Shown: positions 1-10,975, counted from the stretch's first letter. The stretch: 64,000 bases of DNA from Physcomitrium patens (GCF_000002425.4 NC_037269.1:14605309-14669308), one strand, 5' to 3'. Numbers and translations are program-made. The notes: generated by a model from the sequence alone, not told the origin.

Positions 1-1222
1 AAGATTCAATAATAGTTGGCAAATGTCAAAAAAGATTAGACATCTCTTAGTATTTTTGAGATTTTCTAATGTATAATAATTTAAATTTTCTTAAAATCCA
101 TCATAAGTCTATCACTTGAAATGATGTATTCTAAGAAGTCAACTTGAATAGTGTAAAATACACACTTTTTTTTTTATCTTGGCATAGAGTCTTGCATATC
201 TTAATTTTTGTAATATATAACAAAGATAAAATTTATATTCTTATATATTTTTAGAATAGAGTTAGATATCATCTAAATAATAGATAATAAAATTAACCGA
301 AAACTCTTAAAAAACAACATTTATTAAATGTTGAAAAGCTGCTGGTGCATTTATAGGTCCAAAAAGCATGATATTATATTCAAAATATTTGTAGGTAGTT
401 TGAAATATAGTCTTCTATTCATTTCTTTTTTTAATGCATACCAAATTGTATGCATCTTATACATCTATTTTGCTATAGATCTTAATTTGATTCAATTGAT
501 AAAAAAATCCACATATCAAAAGTAGCAAGTATTTTTCTTGGTAGTAATCTTATTGATTCTTTGATTAATCAACATACATCCACAATGATCCATTTTTTCT
601 CTTCACAAATAAAATTGAAGCTATTACTGAAGATTTGGAATAGCATATGAAGTCCTTAACAAGATTTTCATGAATATATTCTTTGAATTCAATAAATTTA
701 TTCAGTAATAAATTATAGATTGATCAAAATAGCAATTGAGCTTCTTCTTAAAGGTTAATTGAGAAATCATGGAAATGATGTTCCAAAAGAGTATCTCTAT
801 TTTTCTTTTCAAATACATCTTAAAAATCTTGATATTGACAAGAAATGCCATTTGAAGTCTTTTTACTATTAGAAACAAATCTCGCATAAATAGTATAAGG
901 TAACATTTTTTTTACAATATGCAAGAAAGTACTTACATCTACAAATATAGATTTTCTTATACTAGACTTATGATTTTTTACTTGATTAATTATATTCTTA
1001 GTTATACTTTCAAATAAGTCAAGACTATGTGAAATCCAATTTATTCAAGGATTCTACTTTTTTAACCATAATAAACTTAAAATAATTGAATTAGAATAAA
1101 ATATAATGATATGAAATACCATAAAGCTGCTATGACCATTAATTACTATTTATAAAAGAAATATTTGATGAATAATGTATCTAAAAGACAATAGATGGCC
1201 ATCTATGACTTTTGCATGAACA
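1..1222 (-). mobile_element. Decayed Ty3/gypsy family A copy A4, protease-RT part
   Basis: Reading on the minus strand, this AT-rich stretch follows, base by base with many changes, the part of element A1 at about 5880-7120 (reverse transcriptase back into protease). No frame stays open. Its missing upstream part (gag) reappears in the same orientation at 17745-18790, so the two pieces are probably one copy split by the younger elements in between. The copy runs off the left edge of the window. No function is expected. Confidence 0.7.
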
Positions 1223-1573
1223 TCTATAGTGGGCCTCATTCAAATAAATGGCTTAAATTCTTTTTAGAATAAATTTAAATTATCTCTTGTCATTGGATGA
1301 GGTTTTGTACAGGTTTCCAAATTGCATTGTTAATATGATAACCTTTCTAAAGAACTTTGTACTGAAGTTGTCGATAACCACTACCACAAAAAAATTTGTG
1401 ATGCTCCATAATGTTGTCCACTTCATATTCTTATTGGTCATCAATTACAACTGGTAGTAGTAGTCATAGGTGTTGATCCAAAAAGTGCTTCAGCTTGGAA
1501 TTAAATTCCTTTAGTTGTAAAGCATAGAAGATTAGATGGATCCAAATATGTCGGAGAAGCTTGAGGCGGTATG
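1223..1573 (-). mobile_element. Gypsy family B copy B1, 3' end with chromodomain remnant
   Basis: On the minus strand around 1295-1440 a decayed chromodomain can be read (EVDNIMEHHKFF-like start, then QYKVL.KGYH and W-K-P). The left end (1223-1290) resembles the LTR-like repeat of family B seen at 60970-61030. The sequence agcttgaggcggtatg at its right end continues at 15385 after the A2 insertion; an uninterrupted relative lies at 61091-61110. Only a fossil remains. Confidence 0.55.
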
Positions 1574-2121
1574 TGTCATGGATATATACATTTACTTCAA
1601 TAATCACTTATATCATTAGGTAGAAATAAATAAATATAGATAAATTTCTTAAAGTCTTTTAATAAAGCTTTCTAAAAGCTTCATATACATGGTTTTGACT
1701 TTAGATGTGTTTGTAGGTGAAAAACTTGGCCAATAAGTTAACCACATGTTGATAGCTTGTAGAACAAGTTAACTCCATATAATAGCTTGTGGAACAAGCT
1801 AACCATGTGGTGCATACATTGATAACTTGCATTACAAGTTAAGACATGTTGCTAGCAAAGTCAACATATTTTAGAGGTCCTATAGGATGTCACTATGTAG
1901 CTCTTAATTGAGCATATATATAGAGGCAAGAGTAAAGCCTTCTTCACTCTTATCAATGCCATTCTAGTCCTTAGTCTTATTTCAAGACTTTCTAGTTTTC
2001 TTGTTTTTGGCAACAACCATTCTAATTAATATTACATTATCTTTTGAGTGACTTTCTAGTTCTTTTCAGTGACAAGAGAGTGTATCAAAGATTCTCTTTC
2101 TTTGAGATTCATGTCTCAAAA
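1574..2121 (+). repeat. 5' LTR of A2
   Basis: The LTR begins TGTCATGG and ends near ATGTCTCAAAA, a decayed form of the family end ATGTCCTTGACA. A TATA box (TATATATA, 1915-1922) lies 31 bases before ACTCTTATCAA (1946-1956), the predicted transcript start. The segment from about 1925 is an imperfect inverted repeat (GGCAAGAGTAAAG with CTTCACTCTTATC). The right end is approximate. Confidence 0.8.
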
Positions 2122-2384
2122 ATTTTTGATAAAAGTGCTAACATACTATTTTTTGTCTTATTTTAAAAGTGATTAGATTTTCTACTTCTATTACTGTGTT
2201 TTGAAGGTTGTGAACTACCCACCTTTTAAAATAAAAATATATTATTTTTTAATACTGATCTTTTCTTAAAGAGAGTGGATTACCCCTCTTTATAAAAATT
2301 TTTATTAGAAATTGTCGATTACCATCCTCTAATTTAACCTTTTGGATTTGTTGAATTGCCTAAAGAAGGAAAGATTATGGACGC
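2122..2384 (+). other. A2 leader and gag start
   Basis: This is untranslated leader after the 5' LTR. It holds the probable self-primer binding site TTGATAAAAGT at 2126-2136 and ends in the first codons of gag (near 2366, aaggaaagattatggacgc). The same stretch in A3 (29240-29500) continues straight into gag, which shows that 2385 is an insertion point. Confidence 0.65.
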
Positions 2385-2694
2385 TGTCGTGTTGTAACAC
2401 GAGTATACCGTGAAAATATAAAGAAAGGGGACTTTTATTAATGTTCAGTTACCTCGAATATTGGGAGCAACGACCAATTCCAGTACAAATACTGGGAGGC
2501 CAGGTTTAGTCACCCCGTAACAGTCAACCGGGAGATACTGAAATGCTCCGTTCGATTCCAATAACGGGAGTCAGCAGGAAGGGAAAGGACCAATTTAATG
2601 ACGGGTGAGCCTGACTCGAAGCGCCAATTGGATCCAATTTCAAGACATCCAATCCGGGTCCTCTTACCTAATATGAGACCTGAATTGGTCGGGC

Positions 2695-3245
2695 TGTCAA
2701 GGACAAAGACTCGATGAGGGAAAATATACACAAAAAGGCTATCTCGATATAATAAGTCAAAATATAAACAAGTAGGTATATTAAAAGGAAACTGGAATGG
2801 CTATTGCCACAAGACAAGAAACTAAAGACTCTTGAACCTGGACTAGAAGCAAGAAAGGAGTTGACAAGAGTGAAGAAGCCTTCACTCTTGTCTCTATATA
2901 TACTATCTAACTAGGGCTACGTGGCGACGTTCTATAGGACCTCCAATATGTGTTGACTTTGTAGGACACATGCCTTGACTTATAAGGCAAGTTTTTCTAC
3001 GTGTGGGCCACATAGTTAGCTTGATCTTCAAGCTAACAACATGTGTGGCACATGGCCAACTTGTTGACCACGTTTCTAATCCAAAAAGTCAATTAAAGAC
3101 ACCTATGAAGTCAAAGTAGCATCTAGGAAGTTTCTAGGAAGCTTTTATATTAAATATTATAGAATTAACTTACTTTTATCTACTTTTACTTACTTCTACC
3201 TATTTCTATATGTAATTATTAGCTTACATGATTATGGCCATGATA
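2695..3245 (-). repeat. 3' LTR of A1
   Basis: This LTR is at the 3' end because the element is read on the minus strand. It holds the start-site motif ACTCTTGTCAA (plus-strand complement at 2861-2871) 31 bases downstream of TATATATA. The outer end is fixed by the duplication cgggc, the inner end by the polypurine tract. Confidence 0.9.
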
Positions 3246-3259
3246 TTATCCCCCCTTCT
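3246..3259 (-). other. Polypurine tract of A1
   Basis: On the minus strand this reads AGAAGGGGGGATAA and touches the 3' LTR. That is the expected primer site for plus-strand DNA synthesis. A2 has AGAAGGAGAGGTAA at the same place (14822-14835). Confidence 0.75.
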
Positions 3260-3709
3260 AGAGACGAGTTCCACGAGGAGCGGTCATCATATGTTGAGGA
3301 AATCTATGATGCGACCAATTGTATTCGCCACATACTCTGATCTCTATTCTCTTCGAAGATGATTGATAGGGCCTCTCAACCATCGGTAGTATCCCATACC
3401 AGGGCGGGAAGACCACCCAGTTATTTGATCATTGTTGAGGCCTTCGTAACTTCCTTCAAATAGAATATTCGGAACACCATCAGGAGTTGTTCCTACCTCT
3501 AGCAAAATCACCAAACATCGAGAGTCCCTTCCCAAATCGTGATATCAAACGCGTTGTATCTGACCATCTGTTCGACGAAGAACATGTCGTTCTTGAAGAT
3601 CTTCATCTCGATTGCGTCATCTTGAAGGTTGTGACAATCGTAATGTCTCGTCCGGCAGATCAGCAAACGAAGGTTCTTGAGTTGAATCCACTGGTTGTTG
3701 GCTCTCCAT
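3249..3709 (-). pseudogene. Family A ORF3, after pol, unknown product
   Basis: A third reading frame of about 150 codons starts at ATG 3709 and runs into the polypurine tract. Recognisable pieces are MESQQPVDSTQE, LLEVGTTPDGVPNILFEGSY and the W-S-S-R-P...Y-R-W-L-R block. Premature stops sit where A2 or A3 keep CGA, TGG or CAG codons, so all can be C-to-T decay. The same ORF, with the same ATG preceded by AG, is found at 14375 (A2) and 42782 (A3). I recognise no domain. An antisense frame also stays partly open, but the pattern of decay favours this strand. Confidence 0.55.
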
Positions 3710-3803
3710 CTAATTAGCGTCACAAATGCAAAGAAGTTACAAACAAGGATAAGAAATTGAATGTTATCTTGCCTCAATCTTGTCTCTTTTATAAGAGAGA
3801 TTT

Positions 3804-6800
3804 TCATCTTGGTTTTGATGGATGTCGTTGATGAAAAACTTTGACTTTAGCTGATGCATTTCCTAGATTCCTAAATGGCTCCCATGTGCGTTCACTAATA
3901 TCATATCCGCGCCAATAAACAAGATATTCCAGCTTATTTCGGTGCCGCCTTGAGTCTAATATCTCTTCTACCTCAAATTCTTTATTATTATCTACTTCTA
4001 TAGGAGGCGGTGGCATTTGTCTTCTTCCTTGTATATCCACTGTCTTATATGGTTCAAGAAGAGACACGTGGAATACAGGATGGATCTTCATTGACTCCGG
4101 TAGATGTAACCGATATACAACTGGGTTGATCTGTTCAGAAACAGAAAAGGGGCCAAGCCTACGATAGTCCAACTTGTCACAAGGTCGAGTAGTCTTGATA
4201 TTGCGACGAAGTAGTCATACCTTATCACCCACGTTGATTTGTGGTTGCTCCTTATGATATAGATCTACGTTTATCTTTTATCGTTCTTGAGCTTCCTTCA
4301 ATTGCATCTTCATTATTGCATGTAACTCTGACAACCGATTTGCCATATCTTCTGCTGCAAGATTATCAACTTTTGAAAAATCAAAAGTATCAAGTCGTGG
4401 ATGATAGCCATAATTGGCAAAGAAAGGTGTTTGTTGCGTGGAAGAATGTACCGTATTATTATAAGCAAACTCTGCCAATGGCAGAAGGGTTGTCCAATCA
4501 TCTTGTTGGTAGTTGATAGTACACCTTAAATATTGCTCCAAGACTTGGTTTACGCGCTCTGTTTGTCCATCAGTTTGAGGATGGAAAGCCGAAGATAGCT
4601 TTATGTCCACTTTTAAAATCTTGAAAAGGGTCCTCCAAAATCTTGATACAAATTGAGTTCCCCTATCTGATATGATATCTTTAGGTAATCCATGATAGCG
4701 ATAGATATTATCAATGAAAAGCTTAGCTGTTTCTTCACCTGTGATAGATTTTGTACATGGCACAAAATGTGCCATCTTGGTGAAACGATCTACTATCACA
4801 AATATAGAATCATAAGATCTTGAGCTTGGAAGATCTGTGATGAAATCCATAGAAACAGAAGACCATGGTTGTTCTGATATAGGTAATGGCTGAAAAAGTC
4901 CGTAAGGTCGATGACGAGGAATTTTTGATCTTGAACAAATATCACATGATTGTACAAAGTCTTTGACTGACTTCCACATTTGTGGCCACCAAAAATCTCT
5001 TGATATGAGTTCCAAAGTCTTATTATATCCAAAGTGCCCTGCTACTGGAAAGTCATGACGTGCTTGAAGAACACGTAAACGTGCTTCTCCTTCTGGAACA
5101 TATAGGCGTCCTTCAAAATATAATAGATTATTCTTGAACTCGAACTTAGAAGGATCATGAGATTTGGAAGAATTATTCTCGATATCATAAATAAGAGGGT
5201 CTGAGGACATACTGGACTGGATTTGCTTGAGAAAAGTTGAATCAACAGTCAATGTTGATTTCATTGCTCGGAGATGAAATTGCTCCGGTTTCAAGAGGAC
5301 CGTTCTTTGTTGCTCAAAAACTGCATCTCTTTCTTTTGGTACAAAATAAGAACGTCTAGATAGGGCATCAGACAAACCTTGTTGTTTTCCTGGCCGATAA
5401 GTGATAATGAACTCGAATCTTGATAAAGACATACTCCAACGAGCTTGACGACGATTCAACACGCGTGTTGACATGAAATACTCGAGGTTCTTGTGATCTG
5501 TATACACAGTGACTGGACTAGAAGTGCCTTCTAGATAATGACGCCATTCTTAAAAGGAATCCACGATCGCAAGAAGTTCTTTATCGTGGATGTCATAATT
5601 GATCTCAGCTGCTGAGAATTTTCTTGAATGAAAAGCTATCAGATGAAGTTTGTCATCTGTTCCCATTTGTGATAAAACTGCACCCAAGGCAAAATTTGAT
5701 GCATCTGTTTCCATAAAAAATACCTTGGAAAAGTCAACACGATATAAGACTGGTGCAGAGACAAACGATGTCTTCAAGGCTTCAAATGCTGCTTCCGCTT
5801 CTTGATTCCATTGGAATTTATCTTTACTAGTCAAGCGTGTAAGTGGAGCTGCAACTCGTGAAAAATCTTTGATGAAGATCCGATAGTAATTGGCAAATCC
5901 CAAGAAACATTGGACATCTCTTACTGTCCTTGGAATCTTCCAATCCATGATTGTTTGGACTTTCTTAGAATCCATCATGAGACCATCATTTGAAATGATG
6001 TATCTTAAAAAGTCAACTTGAGTAGTGTGAAATACACACTTTTTCATCTTGGCGTACAATCCTGCATCTCTAAGTTTTTGTAATACTTGATGAACATGTA
6101 TTTCATGTTCTTCGACGTTCTTAGAATAGATCAGGATATCGTCTAAATAGCAGACGACAAAATTGTCTAAGAATTCATGAAATACATCATTCATGAGATG
6201 TTGAAAAGCAGCTGGTGCATTCGTGAGTCCAAAGGACATGACATTATATTCGAAATGTCCATACCTGGTTCGAAACGCAGTCTTCCATTCATCTCCTTCT
6301 TTGATCCGTACTAGATTATATGCTCCTCTTAGATCTATTTTTGTATAGATCTTAGCTTGATTCAACTGGTCAAGGAGTCCTGATATCAAAGGTAATGGAT
6401 ACATGTTCTTGATTGTGATCTTGTTGAGTCCTCGATAATCAACACACATTCGTAAAGATCCATCTTTTTTCTTTACGAATAGAATTGGAGCTCCTGCTGG
6501 AGATTTTGAATGGCGTATGAAATTCTTCGCTAAATTCTCGTCAATATATGTCTTGAGTTCAGCCATCTCATCTTGCGATAAACTATAAATTGGTCCAAAT
6601 GGTGGCTGAGTTCCTTCCTTGAGGTCGATTGAACAATCATATGGGCGATGCTCATGAAGAATATCTGCATTTTTTTTCTCAAAAACGTCTTGATACTCTT
6701 GATATCGACTTGGAATGCCACTTGAAGTCTTTATGTTTTGAGAAATAGGTGCAGCATAAATAGCAAAAGTTGATTCTTCTTTTGCTACGTGTATAAATGC

Positions 6801-7292
6801 TTTTGTACCTATCAGTACGGGTTTTACTATACTAGACTTATAATTTTTTACTTGGTTGGTAGAACTATTAATAATGCTTTGGAAAAAGTCAAGTTTACGT
6901 GAATTCCAATCTATTCAAGGGTTATATTTTTCTAGCCAGGATAAACCTAAAATAACTGGATTGGACGGGGATTTAATTATGTTAAAAGTTATGTAGCTAT
7001 CATGACCGTCTATTGTTACTTTTATAGGATGAGTTTCATGAGTGACATCTCCAGAAGACAAGGGACGACCATCTATGACTTCTACATGTACTGGTTTAGG
7101 TTTCTGTACAAAGGGTATTTTACGACTTTTAACAAATTGTTCATCTAAAAAACATGTTGAGGCTCCCGAATCTAATAAAGCAGAGGCTTTGTAATTCTTA
7201 GGTCCTAAATATAAGTCTATTATAAAACAAGGAGAGGGTTCTGAGGAGAGGATAGGACCTTCATTAGGAATTGTACAAGGTTCCAGCTGCAC
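3804..7292 (-). pseudogene. pol: A1 pol: protease, RT, RNase H, integrase, chromodomain
   Basis: One minus-strand frame encodes the whole polyprotein. The protease has LLDSGAST (near 7160-7185) and ends VILGLSWL. RT has the VDYRGLNK block and the catalytic YLDD (about 6138-6149). RNase H shows METDASNFALGAVLSQ. Integrase shows the H-H-C-C zinc finger (about 4920-5070) and the D, D, E residues (SMDF, SDRGTQF, QTERVN). A chromodomain (EYLVYWRGYD...TWEP, about 3835-3990) closes it, as in chromoviruses that target heterochromatin. Four in-frame stops (about 6915, 5550, 4275 and 4217) inactivate it; those with a clear counterpart residue fit CAA-to-TAA or TGG-to-TGA. Confidence 0.93.
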
Positions 7293-7297
7293 GGTCC

Positions 7298-8341
7298 CTA
7301 TTGTAGCTGGACGAATCCGTTTTTCGACATGTTTTTTTCTTTGACCGTCGTACCCCTCATTTTATAGTTGCATCGTTTCTTTGGACAATGTTGAGCATTG
7401 TGCTTAGGTTCTCTGCAATATAAACATAATCCTTCTTGACGACGACGAATCTTTTCTTGCTCAGTTAGGGGTTTAAAATGTACCGCGTCAATTTGCATGT
7501 CTTCTACTTCCAAATGTACGTTTGGCAAAGATGTTGATGTTGCCATTGAGTAATAACGTTGAGGTTCCCGTGAATGATTCTCGGATCGAAATTCGAAAAG
7601 TCGATTATCATATTTTACCGCAAAATCGATTGCTTGACTCAAAGTTTGAGGATCAGGTAAGTTGAGCATCAATTTCTTTACTTCGTATTACAATCCATAA
7701 AGAAATTGACTGATGAGTGGAGCATCATCCCACTTGATGTCAATTGCAAGTTGTCGAAATTGTGAAGCATACACTATTACTGAGCGATTTCCTTGTCGCA
7801 GAATTCGGATCTTATTTGTTGCAACACGAGTTGCATCGTGTTCACCATACAAAGATCGAAACTCCGCCAAAAAAGCTTCCTAATTGTCCAATATTGAATT
7901 TTGTTGTTCAAGAAAAGACGAAAACCACGATAATGCAGAACCAGAAAGTAGAGTGCCAATAAACCTGACTTGTGATCCTGGAGTTGGATAGCTTTGCGGT
8001 TGAAGTTCAATTGCCAATTGTACTTGATTGATGAACCCTCGAAACTTTGATCTCGTACCATCAAATTTCTCAGGTAAGGCAATTCTTGGTTCTCTAGTGC
8101 TTATAGGATGTTGTACAATTGGAGAAGGAACGTGATTTGTTGTAGATGTTGAAGCAGCTCCGATCATCTCTATATCCCCACTTTCTGCTATTCTTATTCT
8201 TTCATGTGTTGGTGAATTGAGTTGATGCATCGCAAGCATTAACTCCCTCATTTGCTCTTGCATTTGTGCCATTGCACTCTTCATTTCAACAAGCTCTGCC
8301 ATAATGACACTAAGAAGAAAAATTTGTTTGATATTGCTCAA
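7298..8341 (-). pseudogene. gag: A1 gag with CCHC zinc knuckle
   Basis: The frame opens at 8341, but the better start is the ATG at 8302 (MAELVEMK). It contains a coiled N-terminus, a capsid-like block (KFDGTRSKFRGFINQVQLAI...SALSWF) and a zinc knuckle CLYCREPKHNAQHC near 7385-7430. Two stops interrupt it: TAG near 7880, where the sense reads N-stop-EAFLAEF, and TAA near 7688. The frame ends at TAG 7298, and pol lies in the -1 frame. This gag N-terminus differs from that of A2 and A3, so two subfamilies exist. Confidence 0.88.
7331..7337 (-). promoter_or_regulatory. Probable -1 frameshift heptamer A_AAA_AAC
   Basis: In the gag frame the codons gaa aaa aac occur 11 codons before the gag stop. 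The heptamer is correctly phased for simultaneous slippage. After a -1 slip the frame is open (CAT GTC GAA AAA ...) and runs without a stop into the protease. This would set the Gag to Gag-Pol ratio. I have not identified a downstream pseudoknot. Confidence 0.55.
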
Positions 8342-8501
8342 GACAAAAGAAAAGAAAGACTTGATAACAAAGAAGATACTAAGAACAATATCAGTTTAGA
8401 AGTGGGTAATCCGCAAACTTCTAATACGCTTATGTCTTGTTAAGAGAAAGGGGTAATCCACTCTTACTCAAGAAAAAACAAAGCTCTGATATTGTAAGTG
8501 T

Positions 8502-8512
8502 ACTCTTGTCAA
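8502..8512 (-). promoter_or_regulatory. Self-primer binding site of A1
   Basis: On the element's sense strand this reads TTGACAAGAGT and lies two bases after the end of the 5' LTR. It is the exact complement of ACTCTTGTCAA at the predicted transcript start in the 3' LTR; the 5' LTR copy at 8681-8691 differs by one base. No tRNA-type TGG primer site is found at this place. Confidence 0.65.
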
Positions 8513-8514
8513 TC

Positions 8515-9066
8515 TGTCAAGGACAAAGACTCGATGAGGGAAAATATATACAAAAAAGCTATCTCGATATAATAAGTCAAAATATAAACAAGTAGGTATA
8601 TTAAAAGGAAACTGGAATGGCTATTGCCACAAGACAAGAAACTAAAGACTCTTGAACCTGGACTAGAAGCAAGAAAGGAGTTGGCAAGAGTGAAGAAGCC
8701 TTCACTCTTGTATCTATATATACTATCTAACTAGGGGCGACGTGGCGACGTTCTATAGAACCTCCAATATGTGTTGACTTTGTAGGACACATGCCTTGAC
8801 TTACAAGGCAAGTTTTTCTACGTGTGGGCCACATTGTTAGCTTGATCTTCAAGCTAACAACATGTGTGGCACATGGCCAACTTGTTGACTACGTTTCTAA
8901 TCCAAAAAGTCAATTAAAGACACCTATGAAGTCAAAGCAGCGTCTAGGAAGTTTCTAGGAAGCTTCTATATTAAATATTATAGAATTAATTTACTTTTAT
9001 CTACTTTTACTTACTTCTACCTATTTCTATATGTAATTATTAGCTTACATGATTATGGCCGTGACA
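8515..9066 (-). repeat. 5' LTR of A1 with promoter
   Basis: The 552-bp LTR starts TGTCACGG (minus strand, at 9066) and ends CCTTGACA (at 8515). TATATATA lies at 8715-8722. The predicted start, 31 bases on, is at 8691. A perfect 11-bp inverted repeat (CAAGAGTGAAG / CTTCACTCTTG, 8685-8710) spans the start. Confidence 0.9.
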
Positions 9067-9947
9067 CGGGCAACCCAATGCAGTCTAATTACAAGTACAT
9101 CCAGATCTTACTACTGGACTCTTAGCCAATATGAGATCTGAATTGGTCGGGCGATTCAATGTGGTTCCGATTACGGGGCTCCAATTCTGTTTCAGGTTGT
9201 TCCGTCCTTTGTGCCGTTTCAAAAACGTCCTTTCAGTAAAAAGATCTCTTAAAGATAAAAATGGAGGAGAAAGCTCTGACAAAGGAGCCAATTTCAGATC
9301 CAAGATGGAAGGAGCCAATTCCGGATCCAAGACAGAAGATTGAAGAAATTCATAGGATAAGGTTTTTGGGGGGAGTTTTTGGAGGGGTTGAGAAGGATCA
9401 GAGAGCTAGCTTCATGCTTCAGGAAGGAGAAAAAAGACAGAGAATTGGATTTTTTTTCTTCATAGGATTTTGGGAAGACTGAGGCAATCGTTGCTGAAGT
9501 CAGTGTTGTAATGGTGAATCGGGATTTTTAATGAAGAGGGTGTGATTACTCTTGACTGTTTTTGTAAAATTGAAGTTACGTCTGTGATTGGAGAACTGAA
9601 AGGGTGTCTATAGGATTGAGTATGCGGAGTGAATGAAATTTGTTGAATTAATCTAACGAGACAGTCAATGGATACAAGATCGTGAGTACAAAGCGGTATC
9701 GAAGATTAGCAGATTGGGTTGTTCGGGGTTCTCTGTAATATCTAGAGACCTACCGACTGGGGCAAAAAGGACTTTGGCGAGCAGTCGAAGGGTATCCATA
9801 TAGATTTACGGTGTATTCTTGCAGTCGTTTATATTCCAAGAGTCAAAAATCGATAGACTGCTCGAATATTGGTGAATCTCCATACTACCTTCTACAGTTA
9901 GACGCCCGACGCGTTCTTGAGCAGGAAAGCACATAATACAACAACGC

Positions 9948-10975
9948 TATATCTAGCGGAAGTGAAAATAGATTTGTAACTATTGCAGATCTTCATGAGC
10001 TTGTTAATACTCTTAGAATGGAAATTTTACGTATTTCTAATGTAAATCATAGAAGTACTATGCCTACACCTTTAGAAGAAGTTCAGAGTCTGCGGCAAGA
10101 AGTTGTGCAATTGAAGAAAGCAAGTAAATTGACCTCACAATCAAATCCAAGGAGTTTTGATTCTACAAGTATGGCGGGGACAAGGATTAGTATTCCTAAG
10201 AAGTTTGATGGAACAAGATCAAAATTTTGAAGATTTTTGCAACAAGTCAAGCTCTATTTAAGGTTGCATCTTTTTCAATATCTTAATGGATTTACTCAAG
10301 TTGGATTCATATGCACACTTCTATCATGAAGTACGTTCTTTTAATTTACATCTTTAATAGAAAAAGTTTTCTGAGTCCTTTATGATTTGGATTCATTCCT
10401 AGAAGTGTTTATGGTGACATTTGGAGAAAGTAATCAAGAATAAGTAGCACACACTAAATTCTTATCTTTATAATAAGGATCACAATCAGCTACCATATAT
10501 GCTGTTGAATTCAAAAACCTTGCTTGCGATGTGGACTGGAATGATAAAACACTCATCAATCAATTTTGATATGGATTAAAGGATAGTGTCAAAGATTTGT
10601 TATTAACAATGTCAAAAATAGAATCTTTGGATTTTTTTTTTACTTAAGCTATTATATGTAATAATCAATTATTTGAAAGGCATCAAGAACAAAGACTTGG
10701 TTGGAGTGGAATAAGCCAAGTAATGGCGGCAACTTCTAAGTTTTTTGAAATGTATTCATCAAGGTCGAAACCAATGTAAATTGATACGATATGTTTTAAA
10801 TTCTCACACAGCAAGAAAAGACTTGACCTTGCCAAAAGAGTTTATGTTTATATTCTAGAGAAGCTAAGCACAATACTCAACATTATCCAAAGAAGCAACA
10901 CAATTACAAAATAAAGAGCACAATTACCAAAGAAGATAATGTATCAAAAAATGAATTTTTCCAACTACAATAGGG
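9948..10975 (+). pseudogene. gag: A2 gag (decayed)
   Basis: This continues the A2 gag after the family C solo LTR. Visible pieces are DLHELVNTLRMEIL, EEVQSLRQEVVQLKK (a coiled stretch) and RISIPKKFDGTRSKF, followed by a decayed zinc knuckle near 10830-10900. Many stops and small indels break it. The N-terminus matches A3 but not A1. Confidence 0.75.

Larger units (their letters stand above)
2695..9066 (-). mobile_element. Chromodomain Ty3/gypsy element A1, nearly complete
   Basis: This 6.37-kb minus-strand element has LTRs of 551 and 552 bp (2695-3245 and 8515-9066) with TG...CA ends and a perfect 5-bp duplication cgggc (2690-2694, 9067-9071). It encodes gag with a zinc knuckle, then protease, RT, RNase H, integrase and chromodomain in one pol frame, plus a third ORF before the polypurine tract. 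By eye the LTRs differ at roughly 3 percent, so it is the youngest family A copy here. A few nonsense codons interrupt gag, pol and ORF3. Confidence 0.95.
2385..9943 (+). repeat. Solo LTR of gypsy family C (split by A1)
   Basis: The sequence begins TGTCGTGTTGTAACACG and ends ATAATACAACA, matching the LTRs of the full-length C element at 33270 and 40487. Four-base duplications acgc (2381-2384 and 9944-9947) flank it. No internal C sequence is present, so it is a solo LTR left by recombination. A1 lies within it after 310 bases (2695-9066, with cgggc duplicated). Without A1 it is about 1.18 kb, shorter than the 1.45-kb intact LTRs, partly because it has fewer copies of the 79-bp tandem unit. 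Confidence 0.85.

Noticed and set aside
3487-3717. Plus-strand 76-codon frame antisense to ORF3 of A1, also open in A2
   Set aside because: The decay pattern (stops in one copy matched by sense codons in others) supports the sense frame. The antisense frame is not excluded.
8483-8491. TATCAGAGC on the A1 sense strand, part of the usual initiator-Met tRNA primer site
   Set aside because: It lies 23 bases from the LTR, lacks TGG and is not kept in A2 or A3; the 11-base self-primer match next to the LTR is better.
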